A stretch of DNA of 39,572 nucleotides from Streptomyces poriferorum (GTDB taxonomy: Bacteria; Actinomycetota; Actinomycetes; Streptomycetales; Streptomycetaceae). The notes under the pieces were generated by a model. That model was not told the DNA's origin, made no database searches, and saw only the letters and a list, made by a program, of their open reading frames with translations. Location: positions 1-39,572 of the forward strand of contig NZ_JAELVH010000062.1 in assembly GCF_019399235.1 (NCBI RefSeq), in the 5' to 3' direction. Of the stretch, positions 16,404 through 23,572 are shown in pieces (the first letter of the stretch is position 1; every line of letters begins with the position of its first letter). The position numbers and the translations under genes are program-made.

Positions 16404-17770
16404 TGACACTCACCGGCAAGTGGGCGGCCACCGGCGCCGCCCAGCGGCTCGCACCCCTCGTCGAGCAACTGCTCGGCGGCGAACTCCCGGTCAGGGTACG
16501 GATGTGGGACGGCAGCGAGACGGGGGCCGCCGACGGCCCCCTGGTCCATGTCCGCTCCCGCCGGGCGCTGCGCCGGCTGCTCTGGGCACCGGGCGAACTC
16601 GGTCTCGCCGAGGCGTACATCTCAGGAGACGTCGACATCGAGGGGGACCTCGCCGACGGGTTGCGGGCGATGCGCCACGCGGTGCGCGAGCGGGGCCTGC
16701 GACCGCCGCGCCCCGGGGCCGGCGACCGGCTGCGCGCCGTCGGCACCGCGCTGCGCATGGGGGCCGTCGGCCCCCGGCCGCCGGTCCCCGCCGCCCGGGC
16801 CGGACTCCACGGCGTCCTGCACAGCAAGGCCCGCGACCGGGCCGCCATCAGCCACCACTACGACCTGTCCAACGCCTTCTACGCGCTGCTCCTCGACGAG
16901 ACCATGGCCTACTCGTGCGGCTACTGGACGAGCGACGCACCCGGCTACGGCCCCGCCGACGCGCAGCGCGACAAACTGGAACTGATCTGCCGCAAGCTGG
17001 CCCTGCGCCCGGGCTCGCGGCTGCTGGACATCGGCTGCGGCTGGGGATCGCTGACGCTGTACGCCGCACGGCGGCACGGTGTCCGTGTCACCGCCGTCAC
17101 CCTGGCCCGGGAACAGGCGGCGTACGTCCGGCAGCGGGTGGCCGAACAGCACCTGGAGGACCTGGTCGAGGTCCGCTGCTGCGACTACCGCGACATCGGC
17201 CGCGCACCCGGCCATGAGGGCGGGTACGACGCGGTGTCCACCGTCGAGATGGGCGAGCACGTCGGCGACGCGCAGTACCCGGCCTTCGCCGGGACGCTGC
17301 ACGGCATGCTGCGGCCGCGGGGCCGGGCGCTCGTCCAGCAGATGTCGCGGGGGCGCGGGGCCCCGGGCGGCGGGGCGTTCATCGAGTCGTACATCGCGCC
17401 CGACATGCACATGCGGCCCCTCGGAGAGACAGTGGGCCTGCTGGAGGGCGCGGGACTCGAAGTGCGTGACGTGGACGGGCTGCGCGAGCACTACGTCCTC
17501 ACCGTCGACGCGTGGCGGCGCACCCTGGAGGAGCGCCGGGCGGAGTTCGTCGCGCTCGTCGGCGAGGAGACTGTGCGGGTGTGGCGGCTCTATCTGGCGG
17601 GTGGCGCCCTCGCCTTCGAGGAGCGGCGCATGGGCGTGGACCAGATCCTCGCCGTGCGGCCGGACGAGACCGGTTCGGCCGGGATGCCGCTCAGCCGTGC
17701 CGGCTGGTACACGGGTGCCGCGGAGGTCCCTGCCGCCCGTCACGGGGAGACGGCCGGAGCCATCGGATGA
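16403..17770 (+). CDS. Cyclopropane-fatty-acid-synthase-like methyltransferase 2
   Basis: 455-aa paralogue of the preceding gene, clearly diverged. Signature ISHHYDLSNAFYALLLDETMAYSCGYW is near residue 149, and the SAM loop LLDIGCGWGSLTLYAA, with the canonical Cys, near 207. The catalytic region contains STVEMGEHVG where copy 1 has SVEMIEAVG. Two copies in one operon suggest two substrates or two steps of one lipid modification. Its stop overlaps the next start; its own ATG at 16403 shares one base with the previous stop (TGATG). A GTG one codon earlier is an alternative. Confidence 0.92.
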   Translation: MTLTGKWAATGAAQRLAPLVEQLLGGELPVRVRMWDGSETGAADGPLVHVRSRRALRRLLWAPGELGLAEAYISGDVDIEGDLADGLRAMRHAVRERGLRPPRPGAGDRLRAVGTALRMGAVGPRPPVPAARAGLHGVLHSKARDRAAISHHYDLSNAFYALLLDETMAYSCGYWTSDAPGYGPADAQRDKLELICRKLALRPGSRLLDIGCGWGSLTLYAARRHGVRVTAVTLAREQAAYVRQRVAEQHLEDLVEVRCCDYRDIGRAPGHEGGYDAVSTVEMGEHVGDAQYPAFAGTLHGMLRPRGRALVQQMSRGRGAPGGGAFIESYIAPDMHMRPLGETVGLLEGAGLEVRDVDGLREHYVLTVDAWRRTLEERRAEFVALVGEETVRVWRLYLAGGALAFEERRMGVDQILAVRPDETGSAGMPLSRAGWYTGAAEVPAARHGETAGAIG

Positions 17771-18567
17771 GCGGCTTCTCCTGGGCGGCGTTCGCGCAGG
17801 GCCTCGCACCCTGCGCGGGTGCCGCCCTGGCCGTCATGCTCGCCACCTTCGCCGTCGGCCTCCACAAGGGTGTGCACCGGGTCGTCGACGTGGCCTGGGG
17901 GATCGGGTTCGCCGTCGTCGCCCTGGTCTCGTACGTCCTGTCGGCGGGTGAGGGCGACGACGGCCGACGGTTGCTGGTCGCGGTGCTCACGGCGGTCTGG
18001 GGGCTGCGTCTGGCAGGGCACATCGCCCACCGGGGCCGGGGCCACGGCGAGGACCCGCGCTACGAGGCGATGCTCGCCAAGGCGCCGGGCAACCCCGATC
18101 TGTACGCCCTGCGGAAGGTCTACCTGCTCCAGGGCGCCCTGGTCTGGCTGATCTCGCTCCCGGTGCAGGCGGCCGGGTACCTCACCGGACCGGTCGGGGG
18201 ATGGGCCTGGGCCGGGGCGGCGTTGTGGGCCGTCGGGCTGCTGTTCGAGGGCGTGGGCGACCACCAGCTCGCCCGGTTCAAGGCCGATCCGGCCAACCGC
18301 GGGAAGATCATGGACCAGGGGCTGTGGGCGTGGACCCGGCACCCGAACTACTTCGGCGACTTCTGCGTGTGGTGGGGCCTGTTCCTGATCGTCTGCCAGG
18401 CGCCCGGGCCGGCCGCCGCCACGCTGGTCTCGCCCGTCCTGATGAGCTTCCTCCTCATCGGCGGCAGTGGGAAGGCGCTCCTGGAACGGCACATGGCCGA
18501 GCGGCCCGGGTTCGCCGCCTACCGGGCCAGGACCAGCGGCTTCCTGCCCCGCCCGCCGCGCCGCTGA
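17767..18567 (+). CDS. DUF1295 / steroid-reductase-like membrane protein
   Basis: 266-aa integral membrane protein and counterpart of mycobacterial Rv0446c. About seven hydrophobic segments; the DUF1295 hallmark GLWAWTRHPNYFGDFCVWWGLF, near residue 190, is the part similar to the NAD(P)H-binding C-terminus of steroid 5-alpha-reductases and isoprenylcysteine methyltransferases. It may reduce a methylene or alkene group made by the methyltransferases. The ATG at 17767 overlaps the upstream stop (ATGA). The last codons and the stop are part of an 18-bp unit repeated twice more downstream. Confidence 0.9.
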   Translation: MSGFSWAAFAQGLAPCAGAALAVMLATFAVGLHKGVHRVVDVAWGIGFAVVALVSYVLSAGEGDDGRRLLVAVLTAVWGLRLAGHIAHRGRGHGEDPRYEAMLAKAPGNPDLYALRKVYLLQGALVWLISLPVQAAGYLTGPVGGWAWAGAALWAVGLLFEGVGDHQLARFKADPANRGKIMDQGLWAWTRHPNYFGDFCVWWGLFLIVCQAPGPAAATLVSPVLMSFLLIGGSGKALLERHMAERPGFAAYRARTSGFLPRPPRR

Positions 18568-18621
18568 GCAGTCCCGCCGCCGCGCCGCTGAGCAGCCCCG
18601 CCACGCCGCGCCGCTGAGCAG
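18554..18621. repeat. Three exact copies of an 18-bp unit spanning a stop codon
   Basis: CGCCGCGCCGCTGAGCAG occurs at 18554-18571, 18578-18595 and 18604-18621. The first copy holds the last codons and TGA stop of the DUF1295 gene; the others lie beyond it and keep the TGA. Separators are 6 and 8 bases. It looks like tandem duplication of the gene's 3' end. Confidence 0.85.
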
Positions 18622-18624
18622 TCC

Positions 18625-18655
18625 CCGCCCGGCCTCTTCCCCGGAGGCCGGGCGG
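18625..18655. terminator. Bidirectional terminator between lipid operon and rskA
   Basis: Perfect 12-bp stem, CCGCCCGGCCTC (18625-18636) with GAGGCCGGGCGG (18644-18655), loop of 7. It lies between convergent operons, 4 bases from the rskA stop. Confidence 0.75.
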
Positions 18656-18658
18656 CGC

Positions 18659-19432
18659 TCAGGCCGGCAGGCTCATCAGTGCCAGCGGGGCCGACGTCGG
18701 CTGCGCCGAGCCGCCCGCGGGTTCGACGGTGACGCCCATGCCCGTGGCGCCGTCCACCGGCCCGTCGAGCAGGGTCGCGTACGTCGTGGGCGAGTCGCCC
18801 GACGCGCGCATCAGGCCCGCCGAGCGCATCGTGCCGCCGTCGTCGAACCACAACTGGTAGACCTTGCCACCCGGAGCCTCGGCCAGTCCCGAGGCCAGGA
18901 ACACGGCACGGTCCTGGCTCTCGGAGACCACCACGGTGCCCGTCGCGCCGTCCTCCAGCGTGCCGGACCGTGACTTCGCGTCGGGTGCGGCGAGGACCTG
19001 GACGAGCCGCGTGTTCGCCTCCTGCGCGGCGCGGGCCTCCTGCCGGGCGTCCTGCGCCACCTGGTTCTGCCAGGCCGCGACGCCGCCGAAGGCCGCCGCG
19101 GCGGCCAGGCTCGCGGCGAGCGCGAACGCCGGCCACCGCCGGGTCCTGCCCGCGCCGTGCTGACCGGTGGCCCCCGGCCGGGTGCGGCGGCCACCGGGCG
19201 GCGGCTCCTGACGTACGGTCGCGATCTCGCGCAGCACCCGCTCGCGCAACTCCCGCGAGGGCGCGGCGGACACGGCGAGCCCCAGCCGGGTCGCGGTCTC
19301 CGAGAACTCGAGCACCTCCACGGAGCAGGCCGCGCAGTCGCCCAGATGCCTCTCGAACTCCCGGCGTTCGGGCTCCGGGAGGGCGTGCAGGGCGTAGGCC
19401 CCGGTCAGTGTGTGAAGTCCGGCGTCGCTCAT
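18659..19432 (-). CDS. rskA: Anti-sigma-K factor RskA
   Basis: 257-aa membrane anti-sigma factor. The N-terminal zinc-binding anti-sigma domain has the HxxxCxxC motif HLGDCAAC near residues 29-36. One transmembrane helix (about 99-118, WPAFALAASLAAAAAFGGVAAW) is followed by a coiled-coil-like QDARQEARAAQEAN stretch and an extracytoplasmic RskA domain with GKVYQLWFDDGG. It should hold SigK at the membrane until regulated proteolysis. The ATG at 19432 overlaps the sigK stop (ATGA), the usual sigK-rskA arrangement. The gene ends against the convergent lipid operon. Confidence 0.93.
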   Translation of the reverse strand: MSDAGLHTLTGAYALHALPEPERREFERHLGDCAACSVEVLEFSETATRLGLAVSAAPSRELRERVLREIATVRQEPPPGGRRTRPGATGQHGAGRTRRWPAFALAASLAAAAAFGGVAAWQNQVAQDARQEARAAQEANTRLVQVLAAPDAKSRSGTLEDGATGTVVVSESQDRAVFLASGLAEAPGGKVYQLWFDDGGTMRSAGLMRASGDSPTTYATLLDGPVDGATGMGVTVEPAGGSAQPTSAPLALMSLPA

Positions 19433-20013
19433 GCGCTCACCCCGAGGCAGTCGCGCAGCCGGATCAGCCCGTCGCGCAGTCGAGTCTTGATCGTTCCCAG
19501 CGGTGCCGCGAGCAGCTCCGCCACCTCGCGGTAGGTCAGCCCCCGGTAGTACGCCAGGGTGACGGACTCCCGCTGCAGTTCGGAGAGCGTCCGCATGCAG
19601 CGGCGGACCTGCTCCCGCTCCAGCCGGGTCTCCACCTGTTCGGTGACGTCGTCGAATGCGGGGGTGCGGTCGAGCAGGGCGGCCTTGTGCTCACGTGCCG
19701 TCGTGGCCTCCACCGAGCGGACCCGGTCCACCGCCCGGTGATGGGCCAGCGTCAGCACCCAGTTCATGGCGCTCCCGCGGGCGGCCTGGAAGCGAGGCGC
19801 CGTACGCCAGACCTCGACCAGGACCTCCTGCGCGACCTCCTCGGACTGGGCCGGGTCACGCAGCACGCTGCGCACCAGTCCGAGTACGGGCCCGCACACC
19901 GCCTCGTACACCTGGGAGAAGGCGTCCTGATCGCCCCGGGCGACCATCCCCAGGAGTTCCTGGAGATCAGGGCCCGCCGAGGCCAGTCCGCTGATGTGCA
20001 CGGCTTCTTTCAC
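19429..20013 (-). CDS. sigK: ECF RNA polymerase sigma factor SigK
   Basis: 194-aa ECF sigma factor. Region 2 lies at about 30-97 (FSQVYEAVCGPVLGLV, EEVAQEVLVEVWRTAPRF) and region 4 at about 135-190 (LQRESVTLAYYRGLTYREVAELLAAPLGTIKTRLRDGLIRLRDCL). The SigK assignment rests on the coupled RskA, the nearby fasciclin gene and the flavoprotein-DUF1365-CFA-DUF1295 set, the same cassette as mycobacterial Rv0449c-Rv0444c. The GTG at 20013 has GGGAGGA 7 bases upstream. A promoter of the type it should recognise lies 40-68 bases upstream, so it is probably autoregulated. Confidence 0.93.
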   Translation of the reverse strand: MKEAVHISGLASAGPDLQELLGMVARGDQDAFSQVYEAVCGPVLGLVRSVLRDPAQSEEVAQEVLVEVWRTAPRFQAARGSAMNWVLTLAHHRAVDRVRSVEATTAREHKAALLDRTPAFDDVTEQVETRLEREQVRRCMRTLSELQRESVTLAYYRGLTYREVAELLAAPLGTIKTRLRDGLIRLRDCLGVSA

Positions 20014-20052
20014 GCGGGCGTCCTCCCAGGATGCTCATCGGTCTCGTGGGGT

Positions 20053-20081
20053 GATTCGGAGCCGAAGGCGGCGCGGATTGG
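20053..20081 (-). promoter_or_regulatory. SigK-type autoregulatory promoter
   Basis: On the minus strand, CCAATCC (20081-20075), 15 bases, then CCGAATC (20059-20053), upstream of sigK-rskA. It closely resembles the published mycobacterial SigK consensus as I recall it (CCATCC-type -35, CCGAATC -10), and the same layout occurs twice more in the window. Confidence 0.72.
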
Positions 20082-20106
20082 TCAGGTGACCGAAATCCTC
20101 GCACCC

Positions 20107-20204
20107 GCGCGAGACCCCCGTGCGAGACCGCCCGTACGAGATCACCTGTACGAGATCACCCGCGCGAGACCGCCCGGAGGAGGTCGCCCGGACGAGACCA
20201 CTCG
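20107..20204. repeat. 14-bp tandem repeat, seven degenerate copies
   Basis: Seven head-to-tail 14-base units near the form TACGAGATCACCCG, starting at 20107, 20121, 20135, 20149, 20163, 20177 and 20191. They fill the gap between the ABA4-like stop and the sigK promoter. Units 3 and 4 differ by one base; the outer units are more diverged. Confidence 0.85.
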
Positions 20205-20213
20205 GACCGTTCC

Positions 20214-20687
20214 TCAGCGGCCCGCCGCTACATCGTCCGCCCGGTCCGGGAGCCCGCTTCCGGACCGGGCCCCGCGGGTCCGGACCGCGCGCAGCACCAG
20301 GAAGAGCAGCAGTCCGAACGGCGAGAGCAGAATCGTCAGCACCAGCAGCGGGCCCGTCACCAACGGAGGGATCCCCAGCCGACGGCTCTCCAGGAACATC
20401 CACTGGCCCAGCAGCAGGTCCCAGGCGATGACCTGGGCCCACACCGCTCCCGCCCCGTTCGCCAGCGCGGTCAGATCACGGAACGTGTCGATGTCCGGGC
20501 TGCTCACCGCCGTCCAGAGCTCGGGAAACACCGGGAGGGCCATCGCCAGGTACACGGCGAGCACCGGCAGGACGGTCAGCGGCGAGGCGGCGATCCGGGC
20601 CGTGACCGCCCGGCCCGGCAGGAAGATCATGAGCAGCCAGAACGGTGCCGCGAGGATGAACGAGATCTCGAACAGTGCACCGGTCAT
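20214..20687 (-). CDS. ABA4-like (DUF4281) membrane protein
   Basis: 157-aa membrane protein with four hydrophobic segments. It matches the ABA4-like family by its pattern: a helix ending AAPFWLLMIFLPG at the start, a central WAQVIAWDLLLGQWMFLESRRLGI block, and SPFGLLLFLVLRA at the end. Plant ABA4 takes part in neoxanthin formation; bacterial members have no established role. The ATG at 20687 overlaps the stop of the upstream membrane protein (ATGA). Codons upstream of it belong to that gene. The C-terminal 25 residues are hydrophilic. Confidence 0.85.
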   Translation of the reverse strand: MTGALFEISFILAAPFWLLMIFLPGRAVTARIAASPLTVLPVLAVYLAMALPVFPELWTAVSSPDIDTFRDLTALANGAGAVWAQVIAWDLLLGQWMFLESRRLGIPPLVTGPLLVLTILLSPFGLLLFLVLRAVRTRGARSGSGLPDRADDVAAGR

Positions 20688-21646
20688 GATGCGAGCTCCT
20701 TCGTGGTGGAGGGGGAGAGGCGCGCCTCGGGACGCCCCCGCAGCGCGCCGCAAGTACCGGCGGCGGTGGCGGCCAGGACGACCGCGGCGGCTGTGAGGGT
20801 CACGCCGTCGGGACGGACCAGCGGCTGGCCGCGCAGCGCCTGCCAGGCGACCAGGGCGGTGACCGCGGCATAGGCGCCGGAGGCGACTCTCACCAGGCGC
20901 AGCCGGACCCCGGGGTCACGCAGCCGGACGAAGCGCGGCGCCAGCGCCACCAGGGTGAGCAGGAGGAGCGGGAGCAGCTGGAGTGCGTGCATCCCCACGA
21001 AGTGCGGGATGCGTAGATCGCCGCCTGTCGTCGACCAGCCGGTCAGCGGCATCGAGGGCCCGCCGTCCGGTACGCCCACCGCGTGGGCGCCCACCACATC
21101 GGCCGTGTCGAGGTTCCCGGCCGCCCGCTGCTCCTTGGAGGGCCGCGTCATCAGGAAGCCGAAACCGGCCCCCACCAGGGCCAGCAGCACACCCGAGCGG
21201 ATGGCCCAGGCGGAGGCGCGGTCGGCGATGCGGGCGCGCAGCAGGAGGATCGCGATGACCAGCGTGCCGGCCCAGAGGATGACCACTGTGGCGCCCATCA
21301 CGGCGAACAGCGACGAGTCGAACGGTGTCGCGTGGTTGAAGTGACTGCGCTTCCCGCGGACGACCTGCCCGATGATGATCGCCATCTCGACCAGGCTGGC
21401 GACCGCGACCACGGTCCCGGCCCACCAGCCGGTGCGCCGGCCCCGGGTGAGCAGCGTCAGCATCCAGGCGAGCGCGAGGGCGTACACCACGAACGAGACC
21501 GCGAACTTGAAGGGTTTGAACCAGATCGCCGAGCCCGCCAGGACCCGGTCGTCGACCAGCAGGCCCACGCCGGAGACGACTGTCGTCACGGCCATGGCGG
21601 CGGCGAAGAGGACTAATGGACGGTGCCAGGTACGCCAGTGCGGCAT
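20684..21646 (-). CDS. Integral membrane protein of unknown function
   Basis: 320-aa protein with eight or nine hydrophobic helices. Visible conserved-looking segments are SAIWFKPFKFAVSFVVYALALAW, IIIGQVVRGKRSHFNHATPFD and RIPHFVGMHALQLLPLLLL; His and Arg residues at helix ends could bind a cofactor, but I do not recognise a characterised family. It forms a two-gene operon with the ABA4-like gene and is divergent from a MerR regulator, with palindromic sites in the 106-base gap. The ATG at 21646 is preceded by AGGGGGAT. Confidence 0.8.
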   Translation of the reverse strand: MPHWRTWHRPLVLFAAAMAVTTVVSGVGLLVDDRVLAGSAIWFKPFKFAVSFVVYALALAWMLTLLTRGRRTGWWAGTVVAVASLVEMAIIIGQVVRGKRSHFNHATPFDSSLFAVMGATVVILWAGTLVIAILLLRARIADRASAWAIRSGVLLALVGAGFGFLMTRPSKEQRAAGNLDTADVVGAHAVGVPDGGPSMPLTGWSTTGGDLRIPHFVGMHALQLLPLLLLTLVALAPRFVRLRDPGVRLRLVRVASGAYAAVTALVAWQALRGQPLVRPDGVTLTAAAVVLAATAAGTCGALRGRPEARLSPSTTKELAS

Positions 21647-21669
21647 GAGATCCCCCTGAGATGGACATG

Positions 21670-21707
21670 GATAGTGGCACTTCCCGCTATCCGATAGTGG
21701 AACTATC
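21670..21707. promoter_or_regulatory. Putative MerR operator, repeated GATAGTGG
   Basis: GATAGTGG occurs at 21670-21677 and 21693-21700. The second copy starts a perfect palindrome GATAGT-GGA-ACTATC (21693-21707), and CTATC-C-GATAG (21687-21697) is a second overlapping one. The AT-rich block sits between the divergent membrane-protein operon and the merR gene. Confidence 0.65.
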
Positions 21708-21752
21708 TAGGATGGGAGACGGGTTGGCAAGCGGGATGAAGGAGAACGCGCG

Positions 21753-22391
21753 GTGCGCATCGGCGAGTTGAGTCGCAGGTCCGGGGTTCCGGTACCGACG
21801 ATCAAGTTCTACGTACGGGAGGGGCTGCTGCCGGCCGGACGGTTGACCAGCCCGAATCAGGCGAGCTACGACGACGGGCACGAGCGCAGGCTCCGGCTGA
21901 TCCGCGCGCTGCTGGACGTCGGGGGGCTCCCGCTGGCGGCCATCGGGGAGGTGCTCCGGGTGATGGAGGACCCGGAGCAGCCGTTGTTCGACGTGCTGGG
22001 CGCGGCGGCGAAGAGCATCGCGCCGTCGCGGGGTGGCGATCCCGGGTCCGAACTGGAGGACGCCCGCGAGGATGTCGCGGAACTGCTGAAGCGCAAGGGC
22101 TGGCTGTGCGAGGCGGGCAGCCCCGGCGGGGAGTCCCTGGCCGAGGTGCTGGTGGCGCTGCGCCGGGCCGGCCACGGCAGCTTCGTGGAACTGCTCGACG
22201 ACTACGCGGCGGCCGCCGAAGAGGTCGCGCGCGCCGACCTCGACTACGTCGGGCGCCGTGTGGCGCGGGAGGACCTGGTGGAGGGCGTGGTCGTCGGCAC
22301 GGTGCTCGGTGAGGCGATGTTCGCCGCCCTGCGCCGTCTCGCGCATGTCGACGCGTCGGCGCGGGCGTTCGGCGAGGAGGCGCGCGGCTGA
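21753..22391 (+). CDS. MerR-family transcriptional regulator
   Basis: 212-aa regulator. The N-terminal MerR winged helix covers residues 1-70 (MRIGELSRRSGVPVPTIKFYVREGLLP, then LRLIRALLDVGGLPLAAIGEVLRVM). The C-terminal 130 residues are helical, Ala/Glu-rich and lack obvious metal-binding Cys pairs, so it is not a classical metal sensor. It is divergent from the membrane/ABA4-like operon, which it probably controls through the GATAGTGG repeats. The GTG at 21753 has GAAGGAG about 10 bases upstream. Confidence 0.88.
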   Translation: MRIGELSRRSGVPVPTIKFYVREGLLPAGRLTSPNQASYDDGHERRLRLIRALLDVGGLPLAAIGEVLRVMEDPEQPLFDVLGAAAKSIAPSRGGDPGSELEDAREDVAELLKRKGWLCEAGSPGGESLAEVLVALRRAGHGSFVELLDDYAAAAEEVARADLDYVGRRVAREDLVEGVVVGTVLGEAMFAALRRLAHVDASARAFGEEARG

Positions 22392-22473
22392 GTCCGCGGC
22401 GCGGTGGTGGGGTTACGGGTTACGGGGTGCGCGCGACCGGGTCCGCGGTGCGGTCGCGAGGGCGGGCGCGACC

Positions 22474-22501
22474 GTGCCCCGGTCCGAAGGGGCCGGGGCA
22501 C
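22474..22501. terminator. Bidirectional terminator between merR and siderophore gene
   Basis: GTGCCCCGGTCC (22474-22485) pairs with GGGCCGGGGCAC (22490-22501) through 12 pairs, one of them G-U, around a GAAG tetraloop, between convergent genes. The rest of 22392-22522 is GC-rich and holds nothing else that I recognise. Confidence 0.78.
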
Positions 22502-22522
22502 AGTGCCGTTCGTCGCCAGGCG

Positions 22523-23365
22523 CTACGCGGCGCTCTCCTGCTCGCGCTCCACCTGCGCGTTCCACTCGCGCTTGACGGAGCGCCAGGTGTCGTCGTTCTG
22601 GCCCAGCCGCCAGTAGCCGGAGATCGACAGCTGCGGCAGCGGGATCCCGCGGTCGAGCCGCAGGTGGCGGCGGATCTCCTTGATGAAGCCGGCCTCGCCG
22701 TGAACGAAGGCCTGGACGTCGCCCGCGGGGAACTCCAGCTCCTTCACCGCGGCGGTGAGGGCCTCGCCCACCGGGCGTTCACCCCGGTGGAGCCAGGTGA
22801 CCTCGACGCCGTCAGGGGACGCGATCTTCTGCTCCTCCGAGGCGTCCGAGACCTCGATGAACGCGTGCACCACCGCACCGGCGGGCATCTGCTCCAGCGC
22901 CGCGGCCACGGCCGGCAGTGCGCTCTCGTCGCCCACCAGAAGGTGCCAGTCGGCCGAGGCGTCGGGGCCGTAACCGCCGCCGGGGCCCAGGAAGGTCACC
23001 TGGTCGCCCGCTGCCGCGCGGGCCGCCCACGGACCTGCGAGGCCCTCGTCACCGTGCACCACGAAGTCGATCGCGAGCTCCCGGACGGCCGGGTCCCAGG
23101 AGCGCACCGTGTACGTACGCGTCGTGGGCCACAGCTCGCGCGGGTACTCCTCGCGGATGCGGGCCATGTCGAAGGGGTGTGCGTAGTCGGCGCCCTCGGG
23201 GGCGAAGCACAGCTTGACGTAGTGGTCGGTGAAGCCGGACAGCGCGAAGTCGGCGAGACCGTCACCGCCGAGCACCACCCGGATCATGTGCGGGGTGATC
23301 TGCTCGGTGCGCAGGACCTGCGCACCCTGCGCCGTGGGTGCCTGCCGCGCCGGTCGTTCTGCCAC
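22523..23365 (-). CDS. Siderophore-interacting protein (ferric-siderophore reductase)
   Basis: 280-aa SIP/ViuB-type flavoprotein, cytoplasmic, which releases iron by reducing Fe(III)-siderophores. The FAD-binding domain carries RTYTVRSWDP near residue 92; the NAD(P)H-binding C-terminal part contains HLLVGDESALPAVAAALE and VQAFVHGEAGFIKEIRRHL, and the end WRLGQNDDTWRSVKREW is typical. The GTG at 23365 is chosen because GGAGA lies 8 bases upstream and family members begin near this point; an ATG at 23410 has no Shine-Dalgarno. A DmdR/IdeR-type iron box lies about 60 bases upstream, so it should be induced by iron starvation. Confidence 0.92.
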   Translation of the reverse strand: MAERPARQAPTAQGAQVLRTEQITPHMIRVVLGGDGLADFALSGFTDHYVKLCFAPEGADYAHPFDMARIREEYPRELWPTTRTYTVRSWDPAVRELAIDFVVHGDEGLAGPWAARAAAGDQVTFLGPGGGYGPDASADWHLLVGDESALPAVAAALEQMPAGAVVHAFIEVSDASEEQKIASPDGVEVTWLHRGERPVGEALTAAVKELEFPAGDVQAFVHGEAGFIKEIRRHLRLDRGIPLPQLSISGYWRLGQNDDTWRSVKREWNAQVEREQESAA

Positions 23366-23423
23366 GAGGTTGTCTCCCTGCTCCGGGTATCGGACCGATG
23401 GCCCATACATGCGACCATCGGTC

Positions 23424-23442
23424 TTAGGGTTACCTAACCTAA
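23424..23442. promoter_or_regulatory. Iron box (DmdR1/IdeR-type operator)
   Basis: TTAGGGTTACCTAACCTAA, reading TTAGGTTAGGTAACCCTAA on the minus strand, is close to the 19-bp actinobacterial iron-box consensus TTAGGTTAGGCTAACCTAA. It precedes the siderophore-interacting protein gene. Confidence 0.85.
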
Positions 23443-23495
23443 CACCTCGGGTGAAGAGGTGTGGAGGCAATTAACCGCCGGACATCAACCGCTCG

Positions 23496-23572
23496 GCGCA
23501 CCGCCCAATGCCACCGCGCAGCGCCACCGCTCAATGCCACCGCGCAGCGCCACCGCTCAATGCAGCCGCTCA
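23496..23572. repeat. 26-bp tandem repeat made of 13-bp subunits
   Basis: Three units of 25-26 bases (23496-23520, 23521-23546, 23547-23572). On the minus strand each is two 13-mers, of types GCGGTGGCATTGA and GCGGTGGCGCTGC, in alternation. The last unit abuts and includes the stop codon of the exonuclease gene. Confidence 0.8.

Noticed and set aside
20107..20204. CRISPR-like array
   Set aside because: Units are contiguous 14-mers without spacers and no cas genes are near; it is a tandem repeat.
23366..23410. ATG at 23410 as start of the siderophore-interacting protein
   Set aside because: It lacks a Shine-Dalgarno and lies 14 bases from the iron box, where the transcription start is expected; the GTG at 23365 fits better.
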